This document shows, piece by piece, positions 33,951-45,306 of a stretch of 64,000 nt of DNA. Position 1 is the stretch's first letter. Each line of letters begins with the position of its first letter. This DNA comes from Ga0077555 sp963741565 (GTDB lineage: Bacteria; Pseudomonadota; Alphaproteobacteria; Rhizobiales; Hyphomicrobiaceae). The notes below the pieces were generated by a model. That model saw nothing but the letters and a program-made list of their open reading frames with translations, made no database searches and was not told the DNA's origin. The position numbers and the translations under genes are program-made. The stretch covers positions 68,873 through 132,872 of the forward strand of contig CAVUIK010000004.1 of the NCBI GenBank assembly GCA_963741565.1, in the 5' to 3' direction.

Positions 33951-35348
33951 ATGTCGGAGACACGCCTCGACCGGCGCGCGGCCTTGATGGCGGCAGGATT
34001 GGTGGCTGGAGCGCTTGCGCCCGGCGTCGCATCGGCATCTGGACCGCGCCAGAATGAGACAAAACTGGCCGCTGGTACGGGGCAGAGCCAAAGCCGCGAG
34101 GCGGGGCTGGTGCCGGATCACGCGGCCGACCAGTCCAAGGCGCTCCAGGCGGCGATCGACAAGGCCGCCGAACGCGGCGTCGCGTTAACGCTGCCCTCAG
34201 GGCGCTTTCTCGCGCGCGATGTGCGGCTCCGGCCGGGATCGGTGATCACGGGAACGCCGGGTCGCACCGTGCTGGTTCAATCGGGCCCTGGCTCGTTGCT
34301 CACCGGCGATCAGGCGCACGGCGCCCGTATCTGCGGCCTGGTCCTGGATGGCGGCGGCCATCCGCTGACCGGTAGCGGACCGCTGGGCTTGCTGGCGCTG
34401 ACGCGGAGCCCGGGCCTTGCACTGCGCGACCTCGAGGTGCGGGCCAGCCAGGCGCACGGCATCGTCGTTACCGCTTGTGGCGGTCGCATCATGGATTGCG
34501 CCGTGACCAGCGTGCTCGGCGCTGGCATTTTCAGTGTCGATGCCGAAGGGCTCGAGATCAGTCACAACCATGTCGCGGACTGCGCGAACAACGGAATCCT
34601 CGTCTGGCGCACTGTCGAGGGCAGCGACGCAACGATCGTCGCCAACAACCGCATCGAGCGAATCCGGGCGGCGGCCGGCGGCACAGGCCAGAACGGTAAT
34701 GGCATCAACGTCTATCGGGCGGGCAGCGTACTCGTCACGGGTAACCGGATCGTCGACTGTGCCTACACCGCAATCCGCGGTAACAAGGCCTCCAACATCC
34801 AGATGGTCGCCAACAGCTGCCAGCGGCTCGGCGAGGTCGCACTCTACGCCGAGTTTGGATTTGAAGGCGCGCTGATTGCGTCGAATGTCGTCGATCGTGC
34901 AGCTACCGGCATCTCGGTGACAAACTTCAACGAAGGCGGGCGGCTGGCCGTGGTGCAAGGCAACCTCATCCGCAATCTTGTCCGGCGTGAGCATGAGCCC
35001 GAGGACAAGCGTGGCGAGGGGATCGCCGTCGAGGCGGACGCCGTCGTCACCGGCAACACCATCGAGAACGCGCCGACGGCGGGCTTGGTCATCGGCTGGG
35101 GCCATTACATGCGCGACGTCGTTGCGACGTCGAACATCATCCGGCAGGCCCGCGTCGGCATCATGATCACGCGCGATCCGGGCGCTGGCTCGGCGATGAT
35201 TGCGCAGAACATGATTTCGGGTGCGCGCGATGGCGCCATCCGGCTGATGGACAAAGGCATTGCCATCGGCCCCGATCTCGCGCGCACGCCATCGCCGTCT
35301 CCGCGGATCAGCGTCGCCGGCAACATGGTTGTCGGCGCTTCAACTTAG
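33951..35348 (+). CDS. Tat-exported parallel beta-helix repeat protein (TIGR03808-like)
   Basis: 465 aa from ATG 33951. A twin-arginine signal (LDRRAALMAAGLVAGALA) is followed by a beta-helix of some 15 coils (LEISHNHVADCANNGILVW, VLVTGNRIVDCAYTAIRGN, AVVTGNTIENAPTAGLVIGW). This matches the Rhizobiales family TIGR03808. Tat export implies folding before secretion. Polysaccharide binding or cleavage is the usual guess; no active site is seen. 76 bp after the DUF305 gene on the same strand. Confidence 0.82.
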   Translation: MSETRLDRRAALMAAGLVAGALAPGVASASGPRQNETKLAAGTGQSQSREAGLVPDHAADQSKALQAAIDKAAERGVALTLPSGRFLARDVRLRPGSVITGTPGRTVLVQSGPGSLLTGDQAHGARICGLVLDGGGHPLTGSGPLGLLALTRSPGLALRDLEVRASQAHGIVVTACGGRIMDCAVTSVLGAGIFSVDAEGLEISHNHVADCANNGILVWRTVEGSDATIVANNRIERIRAAAGGTGQNGNGINVYRAGSVLVTGNRIVDCAYTAIRGNKASNIQMVANSCQRLGEVALYAEFGFEGALIASNVVDRAATGISVTNFNEGGRLAVVQGNLIRNLVRREHEPEDKRGEGIAVEADAVVTGNTIENAPTAGLVIGWGHYMRDVVATSNIIRQARVGIMITRDPGAGSAMIAQNMISGARDGAIRLMDKGIAIGPDLARTPSPSPRISVAGNMVVGAST

Positions 35349-35358
35349 GCAAATCGCG

Positions 35359-36858
35359 TCACCCCATCTCGGTCCGCTTCGGCGGATGCGTGACAATCGA
35401 TTTCAGTTCAGGTGTCGGCTTGCGCAGCTTGGCGAGGTCGGGTCGCGGTCGCTTGAGGGCCGGATTGCGCTCGAAGGCGTGTTCCATCGCGTGGGCGGCC
35501 CCCAGCAGTCCGAGATCGCCGCGCGACGGCCCGATCACCTGGAGGCCGAACGGCATCTGCTTGTGATCGACGCCACAGGGAATCGAGATCGCGGGATTGT
35601 TGACGATGGTGATCACATAGGTCGGCGCCAGCCAGTGATAGTAGTTCTTGAGCGGCTTTCCCTCCATTTCGGCGAGATAAAGGGTTGTCCACGGGAATGG
35701 CGTGACTGGAACGGTTGGCGCCAGCACCAGGTCATAGTCGCGGAACGTCTGTTGGAAGCGGCGATAAATGCGCGTCTGCTCCGCCTCGGCCCAGGCGACG
35801 TCGGCCAGCGTCATCTTTGCGCCCATCTCGTAGTTGGCGCGGATGTTAGGCCCGAGCAACGCTTTATCCTTCTCGTAGTCCGCCTGATAGCGCTGGATGA
35901 AGCTGATTGCGCGCAACACGTCGAAGCAGCGGTCGGCCTCGCCGAAGTCGAGCTTGATCTCGTCGCAGGACTTGAACAGCGAGCGCATCGCGCTTGCCCG
36001 GTCGCGCATCACTTGGCGGATCGGCTGCTCGACTGGACATTGGCCAAAGTCTTCGGTCCAGGCGACGCGCAAGCGACCAAGGTCGACTCGCGGCGGCGAC
36101 GCGAACGCTGCCGCATCGAGCGGATAGGCGAGCGGGTCGACGGCATCGTGACCGGCTTGCGCGGCGAGCAGCTGGCAGGTATCGGCCACCGTCCGCCCCA
36201 TCGGGCCGATGACGGAGATGTTGGCCCAGCCGCGCTGGCTCTTGGAGTTGGGCACGACGCCGGGCGAGGGCCGGAAGCCTACGACGCCGTTGATGGCGCC
36301 GGGAATGCGCAGCGATCCGCCGGTGTCGGAACCCGTGCAAACCGGCAGCATGTCGGTCGCAAGCGCGACCGCCGATCCGCCGGACGATCCGCCGGGATTG
36401 AGCATCGGATTGAACGGATTGCCGGTCGCGCCCCAGACGACGTTGCGGCTATTGGCGCCGGCGCCGAACTCCGGCACATTGGTCTTGGCGACGATGATGG
36501 CGCCGGCCTTGCGGATGCGGGCGACCATGGTGTTGTCGCGTTCCGGGATGTGATCACGAAAGAGCGGCGACCCGAAGGTCGTCAGCAGCCCGGCCGTCTC
36601 CTCCAGGTCCTTCACGCCCGTCGGCAGCCCATGCAGGGGGCCGAGTTCGTCGCCCGCGAGAGCGGCCTTCTCGGCAGCCTTGGCGTCCTTGCGGGCACCC
36701 GCCAGCCGTGTGGCCGTAATCGCGTTGACGGCCGGATTGACCTCCTGGATGCGCGTGATGCAGGCCTCGAGCAGCTCGACCGGGGAGATCTCCTTGGCGC
36801 CGATGCGCTGGCGCAGCTCGACTGATGAGAGCGTGACGAGTTCGGCGTTGGCGGGCAT
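35359..36858 (-). CDS. AS-family amidase
   Basis: 499 aa, third AS amidase in the window. Catalytic Lys in PTGVKDLEET, Ser in NPGGSSGGSAVALA, nucleophile in GSDTGGSLRIPGA; later FQQTFRDYDLVLAPTVPVTPF is typical. Close to the indole-acetamide/general acylamidase type but the substrate is unknown. Convergent with the Tat beta-helix gene (10 bp). It is not adjacent to the other two amidases and differs from both. Confidence 0.92.
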   Translation of the reverse strand: MPANAELVTLSSVELRQRIGAKEISPVELLEACITRIQEVNPAVNAITATRLAGARKDAKAAEKAALAGDELGPLHGLPTGVKDLEETAGLLTTFGSPLFRDHIPERDNTMVARIRKAGAIIVAKTNVPEFGAGANSRNVVWGATGNPFNPMLNPGGSSGGSAVALATDMLPVCTGSDTGGSLRIPGAINGVVGFRPSPGVVPNSKSQRGWANISVIGPMGRTVADTCQLLAAQAGHDAVDPLAYPLDAAAFASPPRVDLGRLRVAWTEDFGQCPVEQPIRQVMRDRASAMRSLFKSCDEIKLDFGEADRCFDVLRAISFIQRYQADYEKDKALLGPNIRANYEMGAKMTLADVAWAEAEQTRIYRRFQQTFRDYDLVLAPTVPVTPFPWTTLYLAEMEGKPLKNYYHWLAPTYVITIVNNPAISIPCGVDHKQMPFGLQVIGPSRGDLGLLGAAHAMEHAFERNPALKRPRPDLAKLRKPTPELKSIVTHPPKRTEMG

Positions 36859-36990
36859 CGGGTATCCTCCGGGGTGTTGGGATCGCGCAGCTAAACAGAG
36901 TTGGCCAGTCCTGCCAATGTGTGCGGCTTCATGTGTGCGGCTTCATGCCGGGCCGCGCCGGTGGGCAGCCGAAGGCGCAAGCAAAGACGC

Positions 36991-37386
36991 TCACGACCCC
37001 GCACCCTTGGCGACGACAGACTCGATGGTGTCGAGAATCTCGGCCGGAGAGATCGTGAAGACGCCAGCTTCGCCTTTTTCAAAGAGCACGGCCCATTGGC
37101 CATAGCTCTCGGTGAAATCGGGATGCTGTGCGGTCGGACCGTCGATCGCCTCCAATTCGATGACGGCGTCAGCGAGCACCGCCGACGTGATTGGCGCATG
37201 TGGCAGCGTCTCCTGTACGCCACCGTCCAAATGCGGATTGGGAATAGCGACGCCGCCGATCGCGATCGAGCAGATCTGCCCGATGCGGTCATCGTTGCGT
37301 ACGGCAAGGATTGCGATGCGCGCCGCTTCCTCGCCGGGCCGCGCATGAAATTTCCAGATCTGGCCGGCTTCGAATGTGGGGATCAC
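36991..37386 (-). CDS. Conserved hypothetical protein, likely translated from GTG
   Basis: 131 aa from GTG 37386, where GGGAG lies seven bases upstream; an upstream GTG at 37419 abuts the modA-like stop (TGAGTG) and would add 11 residues. An acidic, beta-rich small domain (VIPTFEAGQIWKFHARPGEE..., DDRIGQICSIAIGGVAI) is followed by a helix at the end. No family recognised. Tight spacing with the upstream solute-binding gene suggests one operon. Confidence 0.65.
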   Translation of the reverse strand: MIPTFEAGQIWKFHARPGEEAARIAILAVRNDDRIGQICSIAIGGVAIPNPHLDGGVQETLPHAPITSAVLADAVIELEAIDGPTAQHPDFTESYGQWAVLFEKGEAGVFTISPAEILDTIESVVAKGAGS

Positions 37387-37419
37387 GTTGGCTCCCGTTG
37401 CGCCTGTTGCCCTGCGCAC

Positions 37420-38187
37420 TCAGCGCGAAAATCCGATCGCCTGGAAGGCGCTGGCGCCATCCGGGCTCGATAGGTGCGTGAGAAATGCCGCCGATGCCGG
37501 GTTTGCGGTCGCGACATGCGCCGCGCCATAGGCAGTCCAAAGCGCATGCGGCTCCGGCAAGGTGCCGAGAAAACGGACGTTCGGATTGGGGACGATCTCG
37601 GTTGCCTGGCTGACGCCGATTGCGAACTTGCCGGCCGCCACGTCGGCCGCGATTGCGCCGCCGAACGGGACGACAGTAATTCTGGCCCCGAGTTCCCCGG
37701 CGATCCCAAGCGCTTCGATCACTTTGCGAAAATGAGTTCCGGCGGTGGCGCCGCGCGCGGGGTCCGCGTGCGCAATCGAGGCGGCGCCGAGCAGGGCGGC
37801 CTTGAGGTTTTCCGGCGTCGAGATATCGAGGGCTGGGGCTGCCAGTGGTGCGCATAGCCCGACGCCGGTCCGGCCGACAGTGATGAATGCGCCGCCGACA
37901 ATCCGGCCCTTGTCGGCGAGCGCCTTCAGGCCGGCCTCCGACAGGATCACGATGTCCGGCGCATCGCCTTGCAGGACCCGGTCGCGCAAGCTGCCGACGG
38001 TGTCGTAAGTCACCCGAACTTTGCGCCCGGACGTCGCCTCGAAGGGCGGGATCAGCCGCTCGATCGCCTTCTGCACGGCGCCGGCAGCCAGCACTCTGAT
38101 TTCGTCGGCACGCCCGGGGTCAGCCGGCAGTAAGCATGCAATCGCAGCCAGCAACGCCGCCGCTCGTTTCGCTGCCTGCCTGATCAT
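37420..38187 (-). CDS. ModA-like extracellular solute-binding protein
   Basis: 255 aa with a signal peptide (to ADPGRADE, residue 28). Family sequence: IRVLAAGAVQKAIERLIPPFE, VTYDTVGSLRDRVLQGDAPDIVILSEAG and the C-terminal PDGASAFQAIGFSR match ModA-type molybdate/oxyanion or organic-acid binding proteins. No modB/modC gene is adjacent, so molybdate is not assured; many alphaproteobacterial paralogues have unknown ligands. Followed by the small hypothetical gene. Confidence 0.87.
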   Translation of the reverse strand: MIRQAAKRAAALLAAIACLLPADPGRADEIRVLAAGAVQKAIERLIPPFEATSGRKVRVTYDTVGSLRDRVLQGDAPDIVILSEAGLKALADKGRIVGGAFITVGRTGVGLCAPLAAPALDISTPENLKAALLGAASIAHADPARGATAGTHFRKVIEALGIAGELGARITVVPFGGAIAADVAAGKFAIGVSQATEIVPNPNVRFLGTLPEPHALWTAYGAAHVATANPASAAFLTHLSSPDGASAFQAIGFSR

Positions 38188-38318
38188 CGCGCTGATCTCG
38201 GGTTGGGTTTCTTGCAGTGCAGGATAGCCCCATTCAGGGAAGGACGATAGAAAGAAGCGGTCTGGTCAGTTGCTGCGTCTCTGTCGTGCAGGCGGCTGTT
38301 GGTTGCGCGAGGTCCGGC

Positions 38319-39242
38319 GTGAGCGTCTTCCACGATCTTCCAATCGAGCAGTACAATGGCGGCGCATTCAACGGCTTCGTGTCAGACGCGGTGTTCTCGA
38401 TGGGGACCGCGCGCAGCCTCGTCTGGTTGTCGCAACTCGCTTACGAAACCCACCATCCCGAGAAATCTGCGCAGATCCTCGGCGGCTGGGGACTGACCGG
38501 CCGCGCCATCGGGGCCGCCACACCTTCGGGGCTGTTGGCGGGCGCGACCACGCGCGGCGTGGTTGCAGAGCATGGCAGCGCGGTTCTGGTGGCCATCGCG
38601 GGCACTGACGTTCTGGTTGCCGGCGACTATGTAACCGACGCCACATTCCGGGTCGACGCCTTTGGCACGCACCAGGGGTTCAAGGCCGCGGCCGACGCGA
38701 TCTGGCGGGACGTGCGCGACGCCGGAGCGCTGGCGCGGGAAACCGGGCGGCCGCTGCTGATCGGCGGCCATAGCCTGGGCGGGGCCATTGCCACGATCCT
38801 CGCCGAAGGGCTTCTGCGCAATGGCCTGCCCCCTGCAGCGGTTTACACCTTTGGCATGCCGCGGCCCGGCAACGCGCGCTTTGCCTGCACCTACAATACG
38901 GCGCTCGGTGGCGTCACCTATCGCCTCGTGCACGGCGAGGACCCGATCCCGACTATTCCGCCCTATGCGCTCGGCTATTGGCATGTCGGGCGCATGCTCG
39001 GCTGCACCAGCGGCGGCGCGTTTCAGGCGGGTGATCTGTCGTCGGCGTTCGAGCCCAATCGGCCCGCGCTGATCCCGACCACGCCGGCCGGCCTCTGGTC
39101 GCGCGTGCGCGGCTTCGTGCCGAGCTTTCGGCAGGCGACGCAGCGGACGGATGGTGTCGGCCGCTTGCTCGGGCACATTCCCTCCGCCTTCGCTGACCAT
39201 TTCATGGACAGATATCTGGAAACAGTGGATCGCAGCGGGTGA
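38319..39242 (+). CDS. Class 3 lipase-like alpha/beta hydrolase
   Basis: 307 aa from GTG 38319 (GAGG six bases upstream); the frame is open to 38217 but that part looks non-coding. Nucleophile elbow GHSLGGA at 150-156 (Ser152), catalytic Asp at 208 in HGEDPIPTIPP, and likely His in ADHFMDRY near the C-terminus. FGMPRPGN is the typical class 3 lipase strand. Cytoplasmic by sequence (no clear signal). Hydrolyses acyl esters; substrate unknown. Confidence 0.85.
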   Translation: MSVFHDLPIEQYNGGAFNGFVSDAVFSMGTARSLVWLSQLAYETHHPEKSAQILGGWGLTGRAIGAATPSGLLAGATTRGVVAEHGSAVLVAIAGTDVLVAGDYVTDATFRVDAFGTHQGFKAAADAIWRDVRDAGALARETGRPLLIGGHSLGGAIATILAEGLLRNGLPPAAVYTFGMPRPGNARFACTYNTALGGVTYRLVHGEDPIPTIPPYALGYWHVGRMLGCTSGGAFQAGDLSSAFEPNRPALIPTTPAGLWSRVRGFVPSFRQATQRTDGVGRLLGHIPSAFADHFMDRYLETVDRSG

Positions 39243-39339
39243 GGTCGGACGAAACCATCACAGCCTATCCACACCCATCGGACTTGCGCCGTCGTGTTGC
39301 ATTGCCGCCTCGGAGGCTTTCGGCTAGACCGTTGGCCCC

Positions 39340-42447
<3,108 letters not shown>

Positions 42448-42893
42448 CCCCCGTGGATGCATCGTGCCGCGCGCTGACCGACCGGTCGTTGGCACAACGG
42501 TGTAAGCGGCCGGCGGCCAATGAGGGGCTCTCCGCCCCTCACACTCCCCGACCAGGGCGGTCATCGATATCGAATGTATGATCGCAATAAATGGTGGCAT
42601 GTAACTGTAATCACGGAATAATTAAATCGGTTGCCGTGAATCTCACTCGAGCGGATCAATCAGCGCGTTACGGCCATGACCTATCGATAAGCAGAAAAAT
42701 CTGTTGTGCGTGCCTATATTGTCACAGGTTTTTGCAAGTTATTGGAATAAATAGAATTATTACACTCCAATTTGAGCATTTTATATTTTCTCAAGGCGGT
42801 GTTTGATTTTTGCGCATTGCCAACCAAGCCGTCTGAGCATCAGTATCGGTACGGCTGCAATTAGCAGTGATCCTATTGTATTGGGAGTCTGTC
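42448..42893. other. Gene-free, AT-shifting intergenic region (446 bp)
   Basis: It contains one 29-bp direct repeat (42513-42541). After about 42570 base composition shifts to clearly AT-rich sequence, unlike the flanking core genes. No convincing ORF; it leads into the low-GC outer-membrane gene. Confidence 0.6.
42513..42541 (+). repeat. 29-bp direct repeat, copy 1 (contains hairpin)
   Basis: Identical to 43612-43640. Core GAGGGGC-TCTCC-GCCCCTC forms a hairpin. Similarity decays beyond the 29 bp (ACTCCCCGACCAGGG against ATCTCCCGGACGAGG). Confidence 0.85.
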
Positions 42894-43505
42894 ATGTGGT
42901 GGAAAGAGATTGTGTCGGCGGTTTTTTTTCTCACTTTGCTCCTTCCCACTGACGCTCAGGCTCAAAATGAAGGCAAATTTGGCGGCCTCTCGCTAGGCAT
43001 CGGCCTTTCGCTAACCCACGATTTAGGCTGGAATGATCGCGTATCCAAAGCCAGCGTCGTCAATGGCATCGTTCGTGTCGATGAAGAAAAAAATGATCTC
43101 GCGCGCATAATGCTTGAGGCACATTACTTTTTTACGCCGGATTCGTCGTTTGGATTGGGCAATGTTCCTAAGGGAATGTGGGGGCATGGACCGTTCGTGG
43201 CGATCGCACCCGGAGGGGACAAGAAATTTATCGATGCGATCGGTCTCGGCTGGATGATAGGATTCAGGCCATACAGTTACAAAGACAAGGATGGAAACGC
43301 GACTTCTGATCCCAAGACTTCGGGAAATTGGAGTTGGAATATAGGTATTGGGTTCGTTGTTGACGCAAATAGTAAAATCCTTGGCGACGGGATCACCGCG
43401 AACCAGCCACTCCCTGCTGGCGAATTTACGAATGTTAGATTGAAAGACATTAGCCAAGGTGGGCTTATGTTGATTTCTTCATTTTCATTCAATTCTGGTC
43501 TCTAA
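42894..43505 (+). CDS. Outer-membrane-like exported protein, low GC
   Basis: 203 aa from ATG 42894 (GGGAG six bases upstream; codon 1 of an earlier in-frame TTG/ATG is less likely). Signal peptide MWWKEIVSAVFFLTLLL..AQAQ, then Gly- and aromatic-rich amphipathic strands (GGLSLGIGLSLTHDLGW, GLGWMIGFRPYSY, WNIGIGFVVDANSK, MLISSFSFNSGL) ending in a Phe-containing strand, as in small beta-barrels. Base composition is much more AT-rich than neighbours, and 29-bp direct repeats bracket it, so it looks acquired. No family recognised. Confidence 0.7.
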   Translation: MWWKEIVSAVFFLTLLLPTDAQAQNEGKFGGLSLGIGLSLTHDLGWNDRVSKASVVNGIVRVDEEKNDLARIMLEAHYFFTPDSSFGLGNVPKGMWGHGPFVAIAPGGDKKFIDAIGLGWMIGFRPYSYKDKDGNATSDPKTSGNWSWNIGIGFVVDANSKILGDGITANQPLPAGEFTNVRLKDISQGGLMLISSFSFNSGL

Positions 43506-43611
43506 CAAGACGAACAAGGCGGTTAAATTCCAGTCGCGTCGAAAGCCAATTCCATCACATCGTTGCTACTTCAAATCACGTCGACGCTGATGACGTGGCC
43601 GGGAATGGTCT

Positions 43612-43640
43612 GCGGCCAATGAGGGGCTCTCCGCCCCTCA
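43612..43640 (+). repeat. 29-bp direct repeat, copy 2
   Basis: Identical to 42513-42541, same orientation, 1.1 kb away, with the low-GC gene between the two. Confidence 0.85.
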
Positions 43641-43812
43641 ATCTCCCGGACGAGGGGCTAGCCCTTGGGCCCGCGACAAGTGAAGCTGCCCTCGGGGTCG
43701 TCGCCCCTCGGCGCGAGAATGACGGCGGCGGTGTATGGCCGTTGGCCTGACTCCGGATTGATCCCAGGCCATGATGTGTCGCGGACACGCGCGGTGCGCG
43801 CATTGGTTCAAG

Positions 43813-43843
43813 TGTCATCCTCGGGCTTGTCCCGAGGACCCAT
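43813..43843. repeat. 31-bp hairpin repeat, left copy
   Basis: Perfect inverted copy of 44211-44241. Internal stem CCTCGGG-CTTGT-CCCGAGG. Lies 12 bp beyond the stop end of the GIY-YIG gene. Confidence 0.9.
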
Positions 43844-43855
43844 GCCTCCACTTGC

Positions 43856-44173
43856 TCAGGTGACGCGGTTTCCCGGCAACGCCAGCAACTCCGGATATAG
43901 ATCCACCCAACGGAGGTTCTCCCGCTCAATGAGATTGATCTTCCACTGCCGCACATAGTGTTTCAACGTCTTCTCGCGCTGGATCGCGTCATCGACCGAC
44001 GCGAATGGCTCATAGTGCACGAGTATCTTCACGCCATAGCGGCTTGTGAATTTCGAGCCAATGCCCGCGCGGTGGGCCTCGACGCGGCCGAGCAGATCGT
44101 TGGTCACGCCGACATAGAGCGTTCCGTAGGGCTTGCTTGCGACGATGTAGACCCAGTAGGTGAAACCGGACAT
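43856..44173 (-). CDS. GIY-YIG domain nuclease (single domain)
   Basis: 105 aa from ATG 44173. GIY-YIG variant: YWVYIVAS, LYVGVTNDL, then the Arg helix GRVEAHR, His in GSKFTSRY context, and HYEPF; the catalytic Glu lies near VDDAIQREK. Same size as the UPF0213/YhbQ family. Structure-selective or homing-type nuclease activity is typical of the fold; this family's true role is not known. Perfect 31-bp inverted hairpin repeats flank the gene on both sides, suggesting the two move or act together. Confidence 0.85.
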   Translation of the reverse strand: MSGFTYWVYIVASKPYGTLYVGVTNDLLGRVEAHRAGIGSKFTSRYGVKILVHYEPFASVDDAIQREKTLKHYVRQWKINLIERENLRWVDLYPELLALPGNRVT

Positions 44174-44210
44174 CGGGTGCGCTCCAACTTGCCTCTGAAT
44201 GTGCGGCACG

Positions 44211-44241
44211 ATGGGTCCTCGGGACAAGCCCGAGGATGACA
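44211..44241. repeat. 31-bp hairpin repeat, right copy
   Basis: Perfect inverted copy of 43813-43843, 37 bp upstream of the GIY-YIG start codon, so transcripts of the gene may begin with or include a hairpin. Confidence 0.9.
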
Positions 44242-44334
44242 GTTCGAGGATGTCTTTGGCAGAAGCCAGACACCAATCGAGACGGCCCCGCCATCGCGCT
44301 CGCGGCGGGCGGCGGGGTCTGCTAGGATCGCGGC

Positions 44335-44601
44335 ATGAGCCCTACACTCGTACCCGCTGACGCCGCGTCCGCCGATCCGCTCGACGCGATCATCCTGTCG
44401 TGCGCCACGGGTGAATGGTGCAAGGTGGCGCTGTTCATCTCGCGTGTGGTCGACGCGGCGAAGGCGCAAACGCTTGATGCGACGGCGCAGGCGATTGCCG
44501 CGCGCCTCTACGTGCTGGTCGAAGCCGGACGCCTCGAGGCCAACGGCAACGTGCGCCGCTGGCGCGCCGCCGAGGTGCGCGGCGTCCCGGCGGCGTCGTA
44601 A
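44335..44601 (+). CDS. DUF3658-like small protein
   Basis: 88 aa. Pattern DAIILSCATGEWCKVALFISRVVD ... LYVLVEAGRLEANGN..RWRAAEVR resembles small alphaproteobacterial proteins with DUF3658 (a winged-helix-like fold often at the end of larger proteins). No operon partner. Function unknown. The call is from pattern memory. Confidence 0.6.
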   Translation: MSPTLVPADAASADPLDAIILSCATGEWCKVALFISRVVDAAKAQTLDATAQAIAARLYVLVEAGRLEANGNVRRWRAAEVRGVPAAS

Positions 44602-44794
44602 GTTGCGCCGAGAACCCGCGGTTTCGTGGGCGGCGTCAGGCCCACGGCCAGACTCCGGCGTTTGCGGCGCGGCAGCCCGGCCAAATCAGGTGTGTAAACC
44701 GGGGGCGGCGGGGCGGAACGTGCTGGACTCGACCAAGTTGCTGCGATAGAGAACCGCGGTCGGGGTCCCTGCGGGCCCCGTTGCCGTGTGGTGC

Positions 44795-44870
44795 GGGCGA
44801 TTAGCTCAGTTGGTAGAGCAGGTGACTCTTAATCACCGGGTCGAAGGTTCGAGTCCTTCATCGCCCACCA
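44795..44870 (+). tRNA. tRNA-Lys (anticodon CTT)
   Basis: 76-nt cloverleaf: acceptor GGGCGAT pairs with ATCGCCC, D-loop AGCTCAGTTGGTAGAGC, anticodon loop CTCTTAA (CTT), T-arm GGTTCGAGTCC, encoded CCA end. Everything after it differs in GC and content from the genes before, so it is the probable island insertion site. Confidence 0.97.
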
Positions 44871-44972
44871 AACAAATCAATGGCTTAGATGGTTGTGCCG
44901 CAATTGAGCTACCAGCGCAGTATCATATAGTGGAAAGAAAACAGGGGTCTTTCAAGGCGGCAACGCGGGTTG

Positions 44973-45224
44973 TTAAAGGTCCGCAAGCATTGCTTTGATG
45001 GCCCGGTGCAGTGGCTTGAGGTGGACCGTCGCCAAGTGCCAAATCACGGCAAGATCGATCCGATGGTACTCATGCCGAAGGTGATTTCCGATCATAAAGA
45101 AGTTGGGCCACTGAATTGTTGGGTGCTGGTTGCGGAGCGGGAATGCGTCGCAAAAGTGAATGACGACAAGCGTGCCTATTTGCCGCATGCTCGATGGCCG
45201 CACGAGGCAAACATCCTCTATCAA
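44973..45224 (-). pseudogene. HepT-like toxin remnant (HEPN)
   Basis: The translation IQWPNFFMIGNHLRHEYHRID, LAVIWHLATVHLKPLHRAI follows the C-terminal half of HepT-type HEPN toxins (usual pattern: IPW..M..R N x L x H x Y..id). The RNase motif R-x4-H-x-Y has lost its Arg: the frame reads GNHLRHEY. The N-terminal half and a MNT antitoxin gene are absent. Hence a decayed toxin fragment beside tRNA-Lys. An overlapping plus-strand ORF (44970-45233) has no family sense. Confidence 0.55.
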
Positions 45225-45306
45225 GAAAAATGAGCTGTTTTCTCTTAACAGGCGTGCTGCGACTGATCAGTGTCGAGAAAACGGCAACAGACATACGAGG
45301 AGAAAT

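Larger units (their letters stand above)
43506..43855. other. Gene-free repeat region (350 bp)
   Basis: It holds the second 29-bp repeat (43612-43640), a second GAGGGGC run near 43652, and the left 31-bp hairpin repeat (43813-43843). Short ORFs are seen only as repeat translations (such as VLGTSPRMT). Confidence 0.65.

Noticed and set aside
35260..36825. 521-aa plus-strand ORF
   Set aside because: Antisense of the third amidase, which has complete catalytic motifs.
44970..45233. 87-aa plus-strand ORF after the tRNA
   Set aside because: No family sense; the opposite strand carries HepT-like sequence.
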